A stretch of DNA of 64,000 nt from Prostheceraeus crozeri (Eukaryota; Platyhelminthes; Polycladida; Euryleptidae). The notes under the pieces were generated by a model. That model had not been told where the DNA came from and did no database searches. It saw only the letters and a program-made list of their open reading frames with translations. Made by a program: the position numbers and the translations under genes. The stretch lies in the NCBI GenBank assembly GCA_907163375.1, contig CAJQUW010001101.1, positions 62,001 to 126,000 on the forward strand. The letters run 5' to 3'. Shown in pieces: positions 1 through 11,452 of this stretch; within the stretch, counting starts at the first letter, position 1; each line of letters opens with the position of its first letter.

Positions 1-655
1 TCATTCGGGTAGACGGTAGACGTCATAGGAAATGAAGATCTCTCGAGGAGTTGTCTCTCATACATGATCTTGCTGTATGACAGTTCAAGATACTGATAAC
101 GTAAATAAGTAGTATGTAAAAGCAGTCATTTTCTGTAGCAGACAACTAAACTGATGATGAAGATTCTCAGTTGACTCTCCCATGACGCATTTCATGTCAT
201 TAACTGCACTGATGCTTTCTAACGGCATGATGTCTGCTGATTTCCCTGACAACTCCTGAAATTGTTCAGAGATGTAAATATAGAAATCTGACTAATTCCT
301 CGGCGTTCAGGTCAGGGAGGTCATCACAAGACATCAGAGACAATAAAAACGACGATGAATCATTTCCAGCGTGTCTCTCGCTACGACGAGACGCATGAGT
401 CATCATCATTGGCAAGGATTTCGTCCCAAAACATCAGTCACAGTCTGTTGTCAATGCAGCAGACAAAATAGTGAAGACAACAGGTGGGAAGCAGGGTGGA
501 GCAGGAACTCCGACTAGTCAAGTCTGGGAGGATGTTTGCTGACGAGGAATCGCAAGTGTGAAGACATGATGATTTTGTCGATGTCAATCTTACATTTGCC
601 CATCAACTACATGTCATATTTCAAGAATGAAAGTCGCAGTTCACTAGGTGTTGAT
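1..655. other. unassigned AT-rich DNA
   Basis: No convincing gene, repeat or RNA is visible. Reading frames are short and lack splice-site or domain support. Confidence 0.5.
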
Positions 656-750
656 CACAGTGGGTCGACTTGGGTCGAATCGACAGCAGAATTGACCACA
701 GTGGGTCGACTTGGGTCGAATCGACAGCAGAATTGACTACAGTGGATCCA
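656..750. repeat. 41-bp tandem repeat, about 2.3 copies
   Basis: A 41-bp unit containing GGGTCGACTTGGGTCGAA begins at 656 and again at 697 with no visible difference. A third, truncated unit starts at 738 and is lost after about 12 bases. It also contains the internal echo GGGTCGA twice per unit. It is probably non-coding. Confidence 0.85.
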
Positions 751-982
751 TACGATGTGCAAATTTTAAAATCAGTTTTTGAACAATGTTTTAAATAATT
801 TTCTCCTCGTAAATGAATGCTTTAATGATGTGATGGACACCATCGCATGAATTAGTGACCATCAATTCCATTTCAATTTCAACACCAGAAAAATGCGTTT
901 ATGAAGACTGGTCATCGAATCCTATTATCAGTTCGCATAAGTAAATCAAATATCGCATGTCATCATTCCAAGAAAGCAAGAA

Positions 983-1692
983 CAGGGCTGCCACTCTTAT
1001 CGAAAATAAAAACCGGAAAGTCAAATCGCTGTCTCAAAAGAGCCCTCTCTCTATTTTAAAAGGGGCCCCTTCGCAGTCTCAAAAGGGCACCTCACGATCT
1101 AAGAGGGGCCCCTTCGCAGTCTCAAGGGGGCACCTCACGATCAAAGAGGGGCCCCTTCGCAGTCTCAAAAGGGCACCTCACGATCAAAGAGGGGCCCCTT
1201 CGCAGTCTCAAGGGGGCACCTCACAATCTAAGAGGGGCCCTTCGCAGTCTCAAAGGGCACCTCACGATCTAAGAGGGGCCCCTTCGCAGTCTCAAAGGGC
1301 ACCTCACGATCTAAGAGGGGCCCCTTCGCAGTCTCAAGGGGGCACCTCACGATCAAAGAGGGGCCCCTTCGCAGTCTCAAAAGGGCACCTCACGATCTAA
1401 GAGGGGCCCCTTCGCAGTCTCAAGGGGGCACCTCACATTCTAAGAGGGGCCCCTTTGCAGTCTCAAAAGGGCACCTCACGATCTAAAAGGGGCCCCTTCG
1501 CAGTCTTAAAAAGGGCCACTTCACGATCTAAGAAGGAACCCCTCACGATCTCAAAGTACCACTGCATAATCTCAAAAGGGTCTCTTTCAAAATCCAAATT
1601 ATTTGTTCCTTGCCAAAACATTTTTCTCACTTCTTACTTTATTCTTAAGAAAAGCCGGAAATCCGGTTAAAAACGGAAGAGTGGCAGGCCTG
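983..1692. mobile_element. non-autonomous DNA transposon with CAGGGCTGCCACTCTT ends
   Basis: The left end reads CAGGGCTGCCACTCTT at 983. The right end, read on the minus strand from 1692, is CAGGCCTGCCACTCTT, so 15 of 16 terminal bases match. A CCGG motif follows about 14 bases further in on the left and about 10 bases further in on the right. The six bases CAAGAA directly abut both ends (977-982 and 1693-1698) and look like a target duplication. CAGGG ends are typical of hAT elements, although hAT duplications are usually 8 bp. There is no transposase; nearly the whole interior is the 43-bp minisatellite listed separately. Confidence 0.7.
1029..1590. repeat. 43-bp minisatellite inside a MITE, about 13 units
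   Basis: Units begin with CGCAGTCTCA at 1072, 1115, 1158 and 1201, exactly 43 bp apart, then continue with occasional 42-bp spacing. Each unit carries the palindrome GGGGCCCC. Two variant sites recur: AAAAGGG or AAGGGGG after the first motif, and GATCTAAG or GATCAAAG later. The mixing of these variants between units suggests unequal exchange or gene conversion. Outer units at both ends are degenerate. A 147-residue open frame runs through it, but because 43 is not a multiple of three the frame is an accident of a stop-poor unit. Confidence 0.9.
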
Positions 1693-2229
1693 CAAGAAGG
1701 AAACATGTTTTAAAATCAGCCAAGTTTTTAAGCCGTGAAAATGTTTCATTCTCAGTGAACTGGTATCAGCACATTTTCTACTGGAATTCACTTTACTACT
1801 CAACAGATTTATGATAAAAATCTTCGGATTGTTGTGGTAGAAACTACCACTCCGTGAAGATGAAGTACATGTTCGTCAAAGTAAACAAACATTCCACATC
1901 TCTTCAATCTCAGTTATCACATTCCTTCACACCTGCAACGGTTCAGATATCAACAAGACGAAATCTAAGACTCCGTGGATGTGTGCAGTTGACGATGCGG
2001 TTCATGGAACAATAACACGAATGTGCTAATGACCCTTTTCGTGGCGGTGATGTGTCACATTTGAATGAGAATACACACGGTTGAGATTCACCGGCATTAT
2101 CGGTTATTGACGGTTTCATACATCATTCAGATATGAGGAAATTAGTCTAGGGTCGATGATTTCAGGATAAAATAGAAACATCACTCGACCACTGGCATTC
2201 TTAGCTAATACTGAGAAAATGAAACGTCT
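1693..2229. other. unassigned DNA
   Basis: No feature could be supported here. Confidence 0.5.
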
Positions 2230-2375
2230 TGTCACCATCCACTGGGCCGGACTGGATGATGCCGAAATAATCGACGTTTAGGTACCGCTATGGTGCCTCT
2301 AGTCCGCATGCCCTTCCTGTCGGTTTACCGACTCGACCTCAGGACATAAGGATCGCTAGACCACGGAGATCACAC
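2230..2375 (-). mobile_element. tRNA-derived SINE, family B (GCATCCGG type), degraded copy
   Basis: On the plus strand it shows ATGCCCTTCCTG, then CGACTCGACCTC, GGATCGCTAGACCA and CGGAGAT in the same order as the better copy near 19.0 kb. Read on the minus strand this gives a tRNA-like head followed by a CAGGAAGGGCAT body motif. It is diverged, and its outer limits are approximate. Confidence 0.55.
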
Positions 2376-3182
2376 ATTCCTGGCCAACATTGATATCTTT
2401 TCGCACCTCATAAATCCGCTATCTATTCTTTAGACAAAACTCGTCCATTGACGGCAATTAGTTTAAGAAGTTGCAGAGGAATCCCTCTGTGAGACTTGCT
2501 GCGGTAGACGAAGATAGTTTTCGTAGTCACACTTGGTGTAGATAAATCTGCAGATCATTTGAATTCCAGAGCGGTAGCGACCTGACCGATCCATCAACTA
2601 ATGTAAAGACCTCACAGATTGACGGAACATTCTTGTCTGATACTATCTTGTCGTGCTTACCAATTCACATGACCGGAAGCTGCGACAACATCCACGTCGA
2701 CGGATCAGACTTCTAAACTTGAAGCTCTTAATTCAAGAACTGCCTCAAAAGTTGCAACAAAGTCGGAGCCGCTCTGACAGTTCAGATGACAAATAAAAAA
2801 CGAATGGAGAGATAACAATCCGCGGAGTACTTATACTTGCTGGAGATTCAATGCATCTCTACGCTGAAGCAGATTTCTTCTAGTGGCAGAAAGCCCTTGG
2901 GTACGGATTGGTTTTGAATTTATTTATGCAAAATAAATTTTATTAATTAATATAAATATAATAGTAATATAAAAAATTCACAATAAAAATATATTTTTAT
3001 TGCAAAATAAATTTGCGAATAAATGTAGGCCTACGTGCTGAGATAACTTGCTAGAATTCCAGAGCTTAACAAAGATCCGATGATTTGAGGGATAGTTCAG
3101 GTCCTAAGGGGTTCCCAATCGGAACAATATATCCATCGACCTGAAGTCTCCAACCAGTAAGGTTTCTGAGCGACAACTTCAA
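2376..3182. other. unassigned DNA with an AT-rich block
   Basis: Bases 2921-3010 are almost entirely A and T. No gene or named element could be supported in the rest. Confidence 0.45.
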
Positions 3183-3400
3183 GGTGGTTAGGAACGTTCG
3201 GTTGCTGAAGGGTCGCACAGGTGCAGAAGGTCCATGGTTCGAATCTGTCCGCCTCAGGAGGCAACATCGTTCTCACTTACCCTAATCTGGTGAGAGTTAA
3301 GTGGGAGAAGGCTGTCCATCACCAGCTCACTAGTGTGTGCTCTTTTGGTACTCTGTGACGTAGGTGAGGGAGAGATGAGCAGATATGAATACAAAGACCT
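3183..3400 (+). mobile_element. tRNA-derived SINE, family A, diverged copy
   Basis: The start GGTGGTTAGGAACGTTCGG corresponds to GGTGGCAGGATAGCTCAG in the best copy near 25.5 kb, so the A box is eroded. The B box GGTTCGAATC is clear at about 3236, followed by the family body TCCGCCTCAGGAGGCA and GGTGAGAGTT. Three other copies lie at 4.4, 25.5 and 27.1 kb. A minus-strand open frame overlapping it is a by-product. Confidence 0.7.
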
Positions 3401-4419
3401 GGAGCGCAGAGATTGGGTGACCACAGAAATATCCCGGGAAAGCAGATTGCTGCGAAAATAGAATGATGAGGGTTTTGTATCCGATGTCTTCACCCGATTT
3501 GGCCTTTGTCTTATTCTCATCGAAAGTAAATGCGAAAGTAGTCAGTTAATAAGTAAAAATAAGTTCGGAAATTAGTTAATTTCTTACAATTTCGCTTATA
3601 GAACAGGAAAGAAACGTCATTAATTTCGTGTCATAGCTGACATAGGTCTCTCATGTGCTGGCAGGGATTGGAAATAATTGATTCAACATTGCCAATCAAT
3701 TAATTGCCATGTTGAAGATTTCAACTTGATATGAAAATGTCACCTGCTTTCCTTCAAGATTTCCTAATACTTATCCCTACACTTTGAACATATATTTCCA
3801 CCATATAGTTACCAGCTGATAAAAGATGAATGACTACGTCAACTATGATCCAAAATTGGACTGTTCGGCTCTCGCTTCATGCTTTATAAAATGCCGAGCT
3901 GATGACAAAATTGCGTTCATTTCCAATGAATAAGTTAAGAAGGGCAAGATATGGTGAAGACATCGAATGCAGGCGGGCAGGAAGCGATATCTGCGTCAGT
4001 TCTGTGGTCAATATATCTGCCGTCCGGTCTAGCCACGCTTGCACTCGTCAATAGTTGAACTTGAGCACAATATTCGGAATTTCAATACAATCACTATCTA
4101 ATAACGAGGGTCGTTGCACTCGAATTCAAGAATTTGATTACAATTGTTGTTGTGTTGAGTGACAACATGAAGATATCAATTCAGTCGCAAATTCAACGAG
4201 ACATGTACCACTGATAATGACAATGAACGGAAATCGTCGAGGTCAGCAGGAAATGATACTATGTTACACTAGATCCAAGAACCGTCTCACCTTCGAAAAA
4301 GCGCTAATGTTAAACAACGTCAACTTCAGTTCATTCATTGAATAAAGTAAATACTGCGATGCATCTTCAAATGATAAGGCATATTGATATTAGATGATTC
4401 ACTGCATAACATGCTACAA
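3401..4419. other. unassigned DNA
   Basis: No coding exon or repeat could be supported. Confidence 0.45.
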
Positions 4420-4640
4420 GGTGGTAGGATAGCTCAGTTGGTTAAGGGCTGCACCACTTCGGTACAGAGGTGAAGAAGGTCCTGGGTTCGAATCTGCTCG
4501 CCTCGGGAGGCATTACCGCTCATTAGAGGTTTTCTAACCCCATCCTGGTGAAAGTGGCGAATGTGAGAAGGCTGCCACCTTATATTCTGTTAGTGACTTC
4601 CTATCACTAGTGGCCTGCTAGTTCGTCACGCAGCGATGCT
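4420..4640 (+). mobile_element. tRNA-derived SINE, family A
   Basis: The head GTGGTAGGATAGCTCAGTTG carries a good RNA polymerase III A box, and GGGTTCGAATC about 50 bases later is a B box. The body CTCGGGAGGCATTACC and CTAACCCCATCCTGGTG matches the other family A copies. The first 75 bases resemble a tRNA, but the sequence runs on into the family body, so this is not a tRNA gene. The 3' limit is uncertain. Confidence 0.8.
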
Positions 4641-4999
4641 TAATATTGTATAAAGTATCTTTCTTAGTGACATATTAGGTAGGAATCTATATGAGAAGTA
4701 GTGGAACAAATCTGAAAGCAGGATACTATTGTGAAGAGATTGAGAGCGTTGACATCTCTCCATGCGACCACCCTCGAACTTGGAACCTTCTCCGCCTCAA
4801 TTCAACGTTGTCGGATCAGCAGCTGTGCTATCATTCCATTCAAAAAGTCTTGTGATTGAATTTACCTTCGTATGGATCACACAGGAAAACATATTTATGC
4901 CCGTACATTTTGCACATAGAATTACCTTATTAAATACGATTGTCAGAGAAAACTATTTCAATTCTTCAACCTGATTAATCATCAGAAATTTCATTTCAG

Positions 5000-5074
5000 G
5001 AGATTGAGACATATCCGCTGGCAGTGATGGCTGAATTTCAACTGTACGATGAAGGAAACGTTGCCAACAAAGCG
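5000..5074 (+). CDS. candidate 75-bp internal exon, gene unknown
   Basis: The acceptor ATTTCATTTCAG precedes base 5000 and GTATGA follows base 5074. The frame between them is open in phase 0 and codes 25 residues beginning EIETYPLAVMAEF. The composition looks protein-like, with several acidic residues. No partner exon was confirmed: a second open stretch lies at about 5128-5230 but the splice frame is ambiguous. A chance GT-AG pair around an open stretch this short remains quite possible. Confidence 0.25.
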
Positions 5075-5630
5075 GTATGATGAATCGGAACGACACGAGG
5101 ATAGTTTCTTCCTCGAAAATTGATCAGAAACGGACAACTTTCCCTCAACGCTTACGACGTGGATGAATCACTGGCCGATATTAATGGAGATGGAAATACT
5201 ACAGTGCGGAAACATCAGCACCGTCCGACATCAAGTGTCAATTTATAGAAAAATACCCGAAAGTAAGCTTTGGTCTAATTTCAATGGGATTTAACAAATG
5301 TCTCTTTTCAGTTAAACATCTTCATTATTTTCAAGTTCAAAATATACATTGATTGATAGAATTGTTCATTATTGTTGGAGTTCGCCCACTTTGCTGCATC
5401 GTGATTGCTATTTCTTGCCATGACGAATGCTATGAACTCACGAAGACGTCCTACATGTTATTTTTCGAAAGTTTTACATTAAACTTCAGAATAGTTAATA
5501 ATAATAATAATAATAAGATAACTTTATTGGTCCACATACAATTAGATTCGGTAGACGCATCACAATTCAAAGAGATAAAATCTATAAAATGATAAAAATA
5601 TACATCAAGGTACACATTACAACGCAAATA

Positions 5631-7280
5631 CTATTTACAAAATTTGATAAATGAAGATTTGTAGCGTAAAGTCCGAGCAAAGGGCTTGCGTAGAGGACAA
5701 ATACTACGACTGCATCGGGTACGAGAATTGAAGCATTCCTGCAGAGGATGGTTGTCGTCAATCACAATTTTCTGAAAAAGTGACTCACAGGAACGGTTCA
5801 TGGTACTCAAAACGTCCGGATGAATCTGCTCACCAATCATCTTTGCGGCTCTCTTTTCAATTCGAACGATTTTGTCAGTGAGGTATTTTGGGGCGTTAAT
5901 AAAAACTGGACAACAGTAAAGTAAAATAGATCTCACAATGGCAAAGTACGTTCTACGAATCAAATGTGATGGACAGCCAAATCGTCTCAAATTCGCTAGA
6001 ACAAATAATCTCTGCGAAGCATGACACACAGTCTTAGTGATATGGATGTTCCATTTCAGATTGTCACAGAAATGGACGCCGAGAATCTTTATGGACGATG
6101 CAGTTTTTAAGATATCACCACTGCTAGTTTTGATGGGCTCCACTGATAGATTTTTCCGCGTAATTACATTATAACGGGTTGATGGGAAGACCAATGGAGT
6201 TAGACCAAGAAACGATATTGTCGTATTCGGATTGTAGCGAATCTTCCTCGGCTGATCGCAAACAGTGCAGTAATGTTAAATCATCAGCGTACATCACGAT
6301 TGATGAGTTGGTATGAAGCGCATACAAAAAATCAGCGGAAAGTATGCTGCCCTGTGGAACACCCGACGGGGCAGAGTAGGAGCTCGAGATTGAAGTGTGC
6401 AATTTGACAGACTGCTGCCTACCGCTAAGAAATCCTCCATCCATGAAATTACAGGCAAAGGGATGCCGAATTCTCTACACGATTTGATTGCAGTTTGATG
6501 AGGCAATAAATCAAACGCCTTCGCGAAATCGATCGTCAGGACTCTAGCTGCACCAGAGTGGCCATCCAGGTATTGCAACATGCGGTTGTAAAGAAGAGTC
6601 GTTGCAACCGCGGTTCCTCTGCCGGGTACATAAGCAAATTGTGTTGAGCCAATTCTTTCACGAATACGAGGTGCAATCCATTTGTTAGCAACGACCTTTT
6701 CCAAGCACTTGGAGAGAATGGAGAGGTTGGATATCGGACGGTACTGATTCATTGGATGGGAACATTTTGGGATCGGAGTGATATGGGACTTCTTAAAGCA
6801 ATGAGGAACATGACCTTCTTCCATACTTTGATTGAAGAGCTTGGTGATTGCGGGACGAGAAGATGTGCAAAGTCCCGATAAATCCAGAAAGGAAGAGCAT
6901 CCGGTCCTGGACTCTTCCTCTTCAGCCCTTTCAAGGTCGATGTCACTTCAGACAGGTCAATTTTTGACACAGGTTGATGGTCTTGTTGAAGTTCAAAGAT
7001 GTCGTTGCTTGTGACAGGATTTTGGGAGTTCTCGTATACAGACGAGAAATAGTTGGCGAAGTCTTGAGCAGTAAAGCGATATTTGGTATCCTCTTTAACA
7101 TTATAACCACCGACACTCTTAACGGCACTCCAGATCGTACGGGAGTTGCGAGTCGAAATTGCAGTATCGATGAGTTTTCGTTTAAGAAGTTTCCCATGCC
7201 GAATGATTTCTTCACGCAAGCGATGATATTTAGCCACTTTGCCTTGCTTATAAGCCCTATCGCGATCGTCGACCAAACGC
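5631..7280 (-). pseudogene. LINE reverse transcriptase domain, frame-broken
   Basis: Minus-strand segments, in order: an N-terminal RT region with LKGLKRKSPGPDALPFWIY (6749-7276); a palm region with NQYRPISNLSILSKCLEKVV, TQFAYVPGRGT and IDFAKAFDLLPH (6294-6824); GVPQGS and the catalytic box MYADDLTLL (6169-6444); then thumb and C-terminal region with LGVHFCDNLKWNIHI (5631-6194). YADD and the upstream aspartate in DFAKAFD are both present. Junctions near 6.8, 6.43 and 6.18 kb need frame changes. The C-terminus ends at a stop at 5631, followed by about 110 bases of 3' UTR. No RNase H domain is visible. Confidence 0.85.
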
Positions 7281-7693
7281 TTAAAGGAAGGTCTGATCCA
7301 AGGTGGATCAGACGGACGAATGCGTTATAGTGCGTGTGGGAAAACATGAATGAAATAATGCCAAGAGACAGGATTGGAAAAGTGAAGCAGCTTCGTTAAC
7401 ACATTCCTGAGACGAAATGAGTTCCAACCAGTCGTATGATGAATTGCCTCATAAAACCTGGCTTTGTTGTAGTCAGACATGTTGAAAACTGACCTTTTCT
7501 CGCACGGAACACGAGAGATGCTTCTAGTCCACAAAATTAGAGCGTGATCCGATCTGGGAAGTGTTGGGGAGAATCATGGCATTCAATGTTAGTAAATAGT
7601 GGTCAAGGATGTTTATTCCTCTTGTCGGGAAATCAATCAGTGCCTTGGTGCCTGTCAGCTGTTCTATCTCCTCTGTATAAAGACGAAGGTCAT

Positions 7694-8058
7694 TCAGATC
7701 CCGATGATGACTATCCGCAAATCACAAGAGTTGCAAACAGATGAAACGCAGTAATCAATGATATCCAATAGACAGGAGATGGCCGCTTCATGGTCTTGAG
7801 GACTGTTCCAAAAGGGATGATAGATCCCTATTAATAGTAGCTTTGGCAACACGATTGGAAGAATTTCAGAACTGCAAGTACCAAGCGATGGAATTTCAGA
7901 GTTAGTTAATACGAGGGCGAAAAAAATCTTGAACGTAGCACGCGATTCCACCGCCGTTGGTATTGCGGTCCCTCCTTATGACTCGATAGTTCTTGCACGA
8001 GATAGCGGTGTCGGGTATTGAGCTATCCAACCAAGTTTCAGATCCAACCAAGTTGTGG
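7694..8058 (-). pseudogene. LINE APE-type endonuclease domain, partial
   Basis: The minus strand codes SETWLDSSIPDTAISC, then RRDRNTNGGGIACYV, then in another frame LLIGIYHPFWNSPQDHE and RIVIIGI. These are the family motifs ETWL, GGGIA, YRPP-like and GDFN-like of LINE endonucleases, in the expected order. The final motif appears degraded. Frames change at least once inside the domain. It belongs to the same insertion as the reverse transcriptase downstream. Confidence 0.75.
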
Positions 8059-8060
8059 AA

Positions 8061-11025
8061 TAGATCAATTACTGCTATTTATAAAAGACCATGAAATATT
8101 TGATTTTTCCAACAACAATGAACATCTTCACTATTCTTGAATGTTTCCAACCTTTCAATCCATCCGCTTGCGACAAGTCTTGATAGTTCGAGGACGCGTG
8201 AAGCTCGACAGTGTTATGCAGTCACTGGTTTATTTAAACGCTTGTTTTGTCACTTATTCCAGAATTTATCGCAACCTATTTCATTCTATGGAACATATAC
8301 TGAGATATCATTGGTGTGTAAGATGCTATGATTCCTAATTCCTATATCAAATTCTCAACTGAGAAACACTCGAAAATATACAAACAGCTGCTAATTGACG
8401 GTTTGATCGGCGCTTCTGTCGTTCACAAAGTGTTCAATAAACGAGTAATGAAATAAATACTTGAAATGAAAAAAATAAACTATCTGATTCATTGTATCTT
8501 GCCGTTTTGACTTGAGCATCACCATTTCAAATAAAGACGCTCACCTATGTGTTCTTATTTATATGTCATGATTTACTGAGACTGTCAAATTATATTAGCA
8601 ATATATATTTAATATACATACTAATTTATATATAGATTAGTATTGATTTATATTTATATTGATACTAATTTAATCATATATATATACTTCTTATTTGTAC
8701 ATATTTTATACCACAAATTGAGATTTAAAGACTTAAATAAAATTATATATCCACTGTAATTAAGACCGCGAACAACAAGTAGTGAAATACAAAAATATAA
8801 TCAAAGGATGTAATATCCCTACTAGTGAAGTTATTCAATTGTTTTGTCTGCTGAGTCACAATGAGCTGTTTGATAGAATCATCAATTCCGGAACCTAAGA
8901 CATGTTCAACATTTGCAGTATTTTGACATTTACCAAATGTGCTTCTTTTCATTATCCGATATCAAGGTAAACAAGTCACAAATGTTGATTCTGTCTCTGT
9001 CAGTTGTGTTACTTCAGAGTTTGTTAGGATAGTCGTATGTTTGATATTTGATTTGAAGCACCGCAGAATCGTGGTTGAGTGCTGAGTCAACGAATACGGC
9101 TACAATATTTTCATTCTAAGAAATTTCAGCAATGGCACGTACTATATCACAAAACACTTCGACTTGAGTGATTTTTTGAAGAGAGCACACATTGCGAGCT
9201 ACTGCAGACAAACTGCGTCATGATTGAAATCAAATATCTCGGATTTGTCTCACTTTTATCATCGTGAGGGAAAATAGAACAGAAAAATGTCATTTATACG
9301 TCTTCATTGGGATCTACAGGACTCACAGGCAGTAAGAATTTATAGAGGCTATAGCAGTTTCTAGTTAATTAATGCAACGTGTGACTGCTGTCAACTGGAA
9401 CCGAATCTATCCAACACTTGGAGCAAAAAGATCGGCGTCGGCTCCATTATTGATTACCTTTGATTGAGCGAACTGTCACCTTGATCACCACATGAAACCT
9501 ATGGTCGGCATTGATGTCATTTTATTATTTTATATTGAAAGTATGCCATTTCTAGTGAAGTATACGACAGCCTACATTGTAAATAGATCCAGTCATCCGA
9601 ATTTTTCGATTTACACTGCTACCATACTACTTTTGCTGCTCTTAGCAATGAAATTGAAGTTAGATTGCATCGATATATTCCAGATAATGGAAGGCCGAAG
9701 ATAGCAGTTTAGTCATACAAAGCTTCCTTTATATCAAAAGTTAGGTAGGGCCTATGGCCTATACATTAGTCATCGCAAGTTTTGATTTAAGCTTTATACA
9801 CTCAAATTACAGCAGCTGGTTAGGCCAACAGTATCTAAGCTACGAAAAAAACTAAAATATTTGGATTACAGTGAAAACTTCAGAAGCATCAAAACAGTTA
9901 TTAATGAGTTTAATATTCGATCAGAGTCCTACTGGAAATCTGAAGTAACCAGCAATATATGATGCATCCCAGAAAACGGCGGTCTTTATATTGCTTGACA
10001 ATCTGTGTGATACAAACAATAGCCTGTTTCTTTTCGCTACATGAATCAACCAGTGGGGAAGTAAATGGGTAGAACAAACGAAAGAGACTAAATTTATTTC
10101 AATACAAAATGCTAATAATCTATGATTAGAAAATACAGTGTAACAGAAATTTTTGATATCATTTTTCAAAAATAAAATGTTATAAAATGATATAATTGCC
10201 CATCTTTGCATGAAACTACAATGGAATAGGCCGTGAGATGTGCACAGTCAGACCTAGCCACGAAGATTGTACAACAGGTCAGGCCAGGTTATTTCGACAC
10301 CTAGACGGGACCTGGCCCAGGTCTGAAAATACATTCTGGAATCTGTGGCCTGGGTGGGCCACAACGACATCGAGAAATTGCGACATTTTGAACTGGTGAT
10401 GATGGATGCGATGATGATGGATCCAGCTGAAGTAAATTCAATCATAATAGTCGAGTGGAAAGTTGACCTGATGTCACGAATAGACAGCTGGTTTCCAATT
10501 CATATGAGCGAGACTATCGGCTTTGAAATAGTGATGATAGGCTAGACATCCTCGTCAACTTTGCGGGAACCCCAAAGCTCTGATGTTCAGCTCAATATGT
10601 CAATATACAGCTCAATACACAAATTGAGCTGAACATCAAAGATTTGGGTTCACACAAAATTAACAAGCTTTAATCGGCCTCGGAAGAAGCTCGGAAGAGA
10701 TGATGAAACAATGAAGACATGTTCATAAATGCATCTCTTTGGAAGCTGATTAGTTTCGTAATTCACTTAGAGAAGTCAGCGAAGCATTACATAAAGACCC
10801 AGTTGGAGACAAGAAGTCGACGGACGATTACGAAACAAGTGAAGTTGCATGCTGAGAGACAGCATATGGGTCTTAGATAACCCTGGAAGGTGATAATCGG
10901 TTATGGGGTTGTTGAAGAATGAATGAATGATTCACAGAACATCAACAGTTCCATGATCTTCATACTACGATGCGTATTGTTTTGAGGGATTTCATTGCTC
11001 TCCTACGATTGAACCGTTCATTTAC
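8061..11025. other. unassigned DNA with an AT-rich palindromic patch
   Basis: Bases 8570-8740 are TA-rich and contain ATACTAATTTATATAT and nearby reverse-complement echoes such as TTGATACTAATTT. Elsewhere only short frames without support were seen. Confidence 0.45.
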
Positions 11026-11095
11026 GACAAGATTTGAACCCTTTACCTGTGATCCTTAGTTCATGTCACTAGCCACTGAGCCATCACTCCAATTG
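11026..11095 (-). mobile_element. tRNA-derived SINE head, minus strand
   Basis: On the minus strand, TGGCTCAGTGGCTAGTGA is an A box and GGGTTCAAATCTTG a B box at normal spacing. The acceptor stem does not close, so this is read as a SINE head or tRNA relic and not a working tRNA. It differs from families A and B. Confidence 0.5.
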
Positions 11096-11277
11096 ATGTA
11101 TTTTAGTGATTAATCGGTGCTGCTTAAGTTAGGCATAAAATTAGCATTCAATTAATCGAATAGTGTGAAAATTTTGTGTTATCATCGGCTATGAATCGCT
11201 GGATATTTGTACGAGATAGGCGTAACGCGATTCTGAACAAGCATGACACAGGTATCTGCTGCATACGTGTCATACTA

Positions 11278-11365
11278 GTTATGTGCTTGGCCTTGAGATC
11301 TTACGGTCCAGAGGTCGAGGCTCGAGAGGTTTCTTAGAAGTCGGCAGGAAATGCATGGGAACCAC
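11278..11365 (+). mobile_element. tRNA-derived SINE, family B, fragment
   Basis: The sequence GGTCCAGAGGTCGAGGCTC is the B-box region, and AGAAGTCGGCAGGAAATGCAT is close to the family body motif GTCAGCAGGAAGGGCAT. It sits just left of the hAT gene and must not be mistaken for that element's terminal repeat. Confidence 0.55.
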
Positions 11366-11452
11366 AACGTTCACTTTTCAATTAAGGATCAAACCATCAT
11401 TGCAAAAGGAGCCCGGTTAGGAAAAAAGGAAGAACAAGTGAGTAGATAGCAG

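Larger units (their letters stand above)
5497..8060 (-). mobile_element. 5'-truncated LINE (non-LTR retrotransposon), minus strand
   Basis: Read on the minus strand, the element runs from within an endonuclease domain (about 8058) through a reverse transcriptase to a 3' UTR. It ends with ACCAATAAAGTTATC followed by a TTA microsatellite at 5497-5515. That tail type, the APE-type endonuclease and the RT style fit the Jockey/CR1 group. It lacks the 5' UTR, any ORF1 and the start of ORF2, as expected for a truncated insertion. The coding part is split over several frames, so this copy is dead. Confidence 0.85.

Noticed and set aside
957-1670. Repetitive open frames of 147 and 71 residues
   Set aside because: They run through a 43-bp minisatellite and change frame with each unit; no start, splice or domain support.
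4420-4495. Functional tRNA gene
   Set aside because: The tRNA-like head continues into the SINE family A body found at three other sites, and the acceptor stem does not close.
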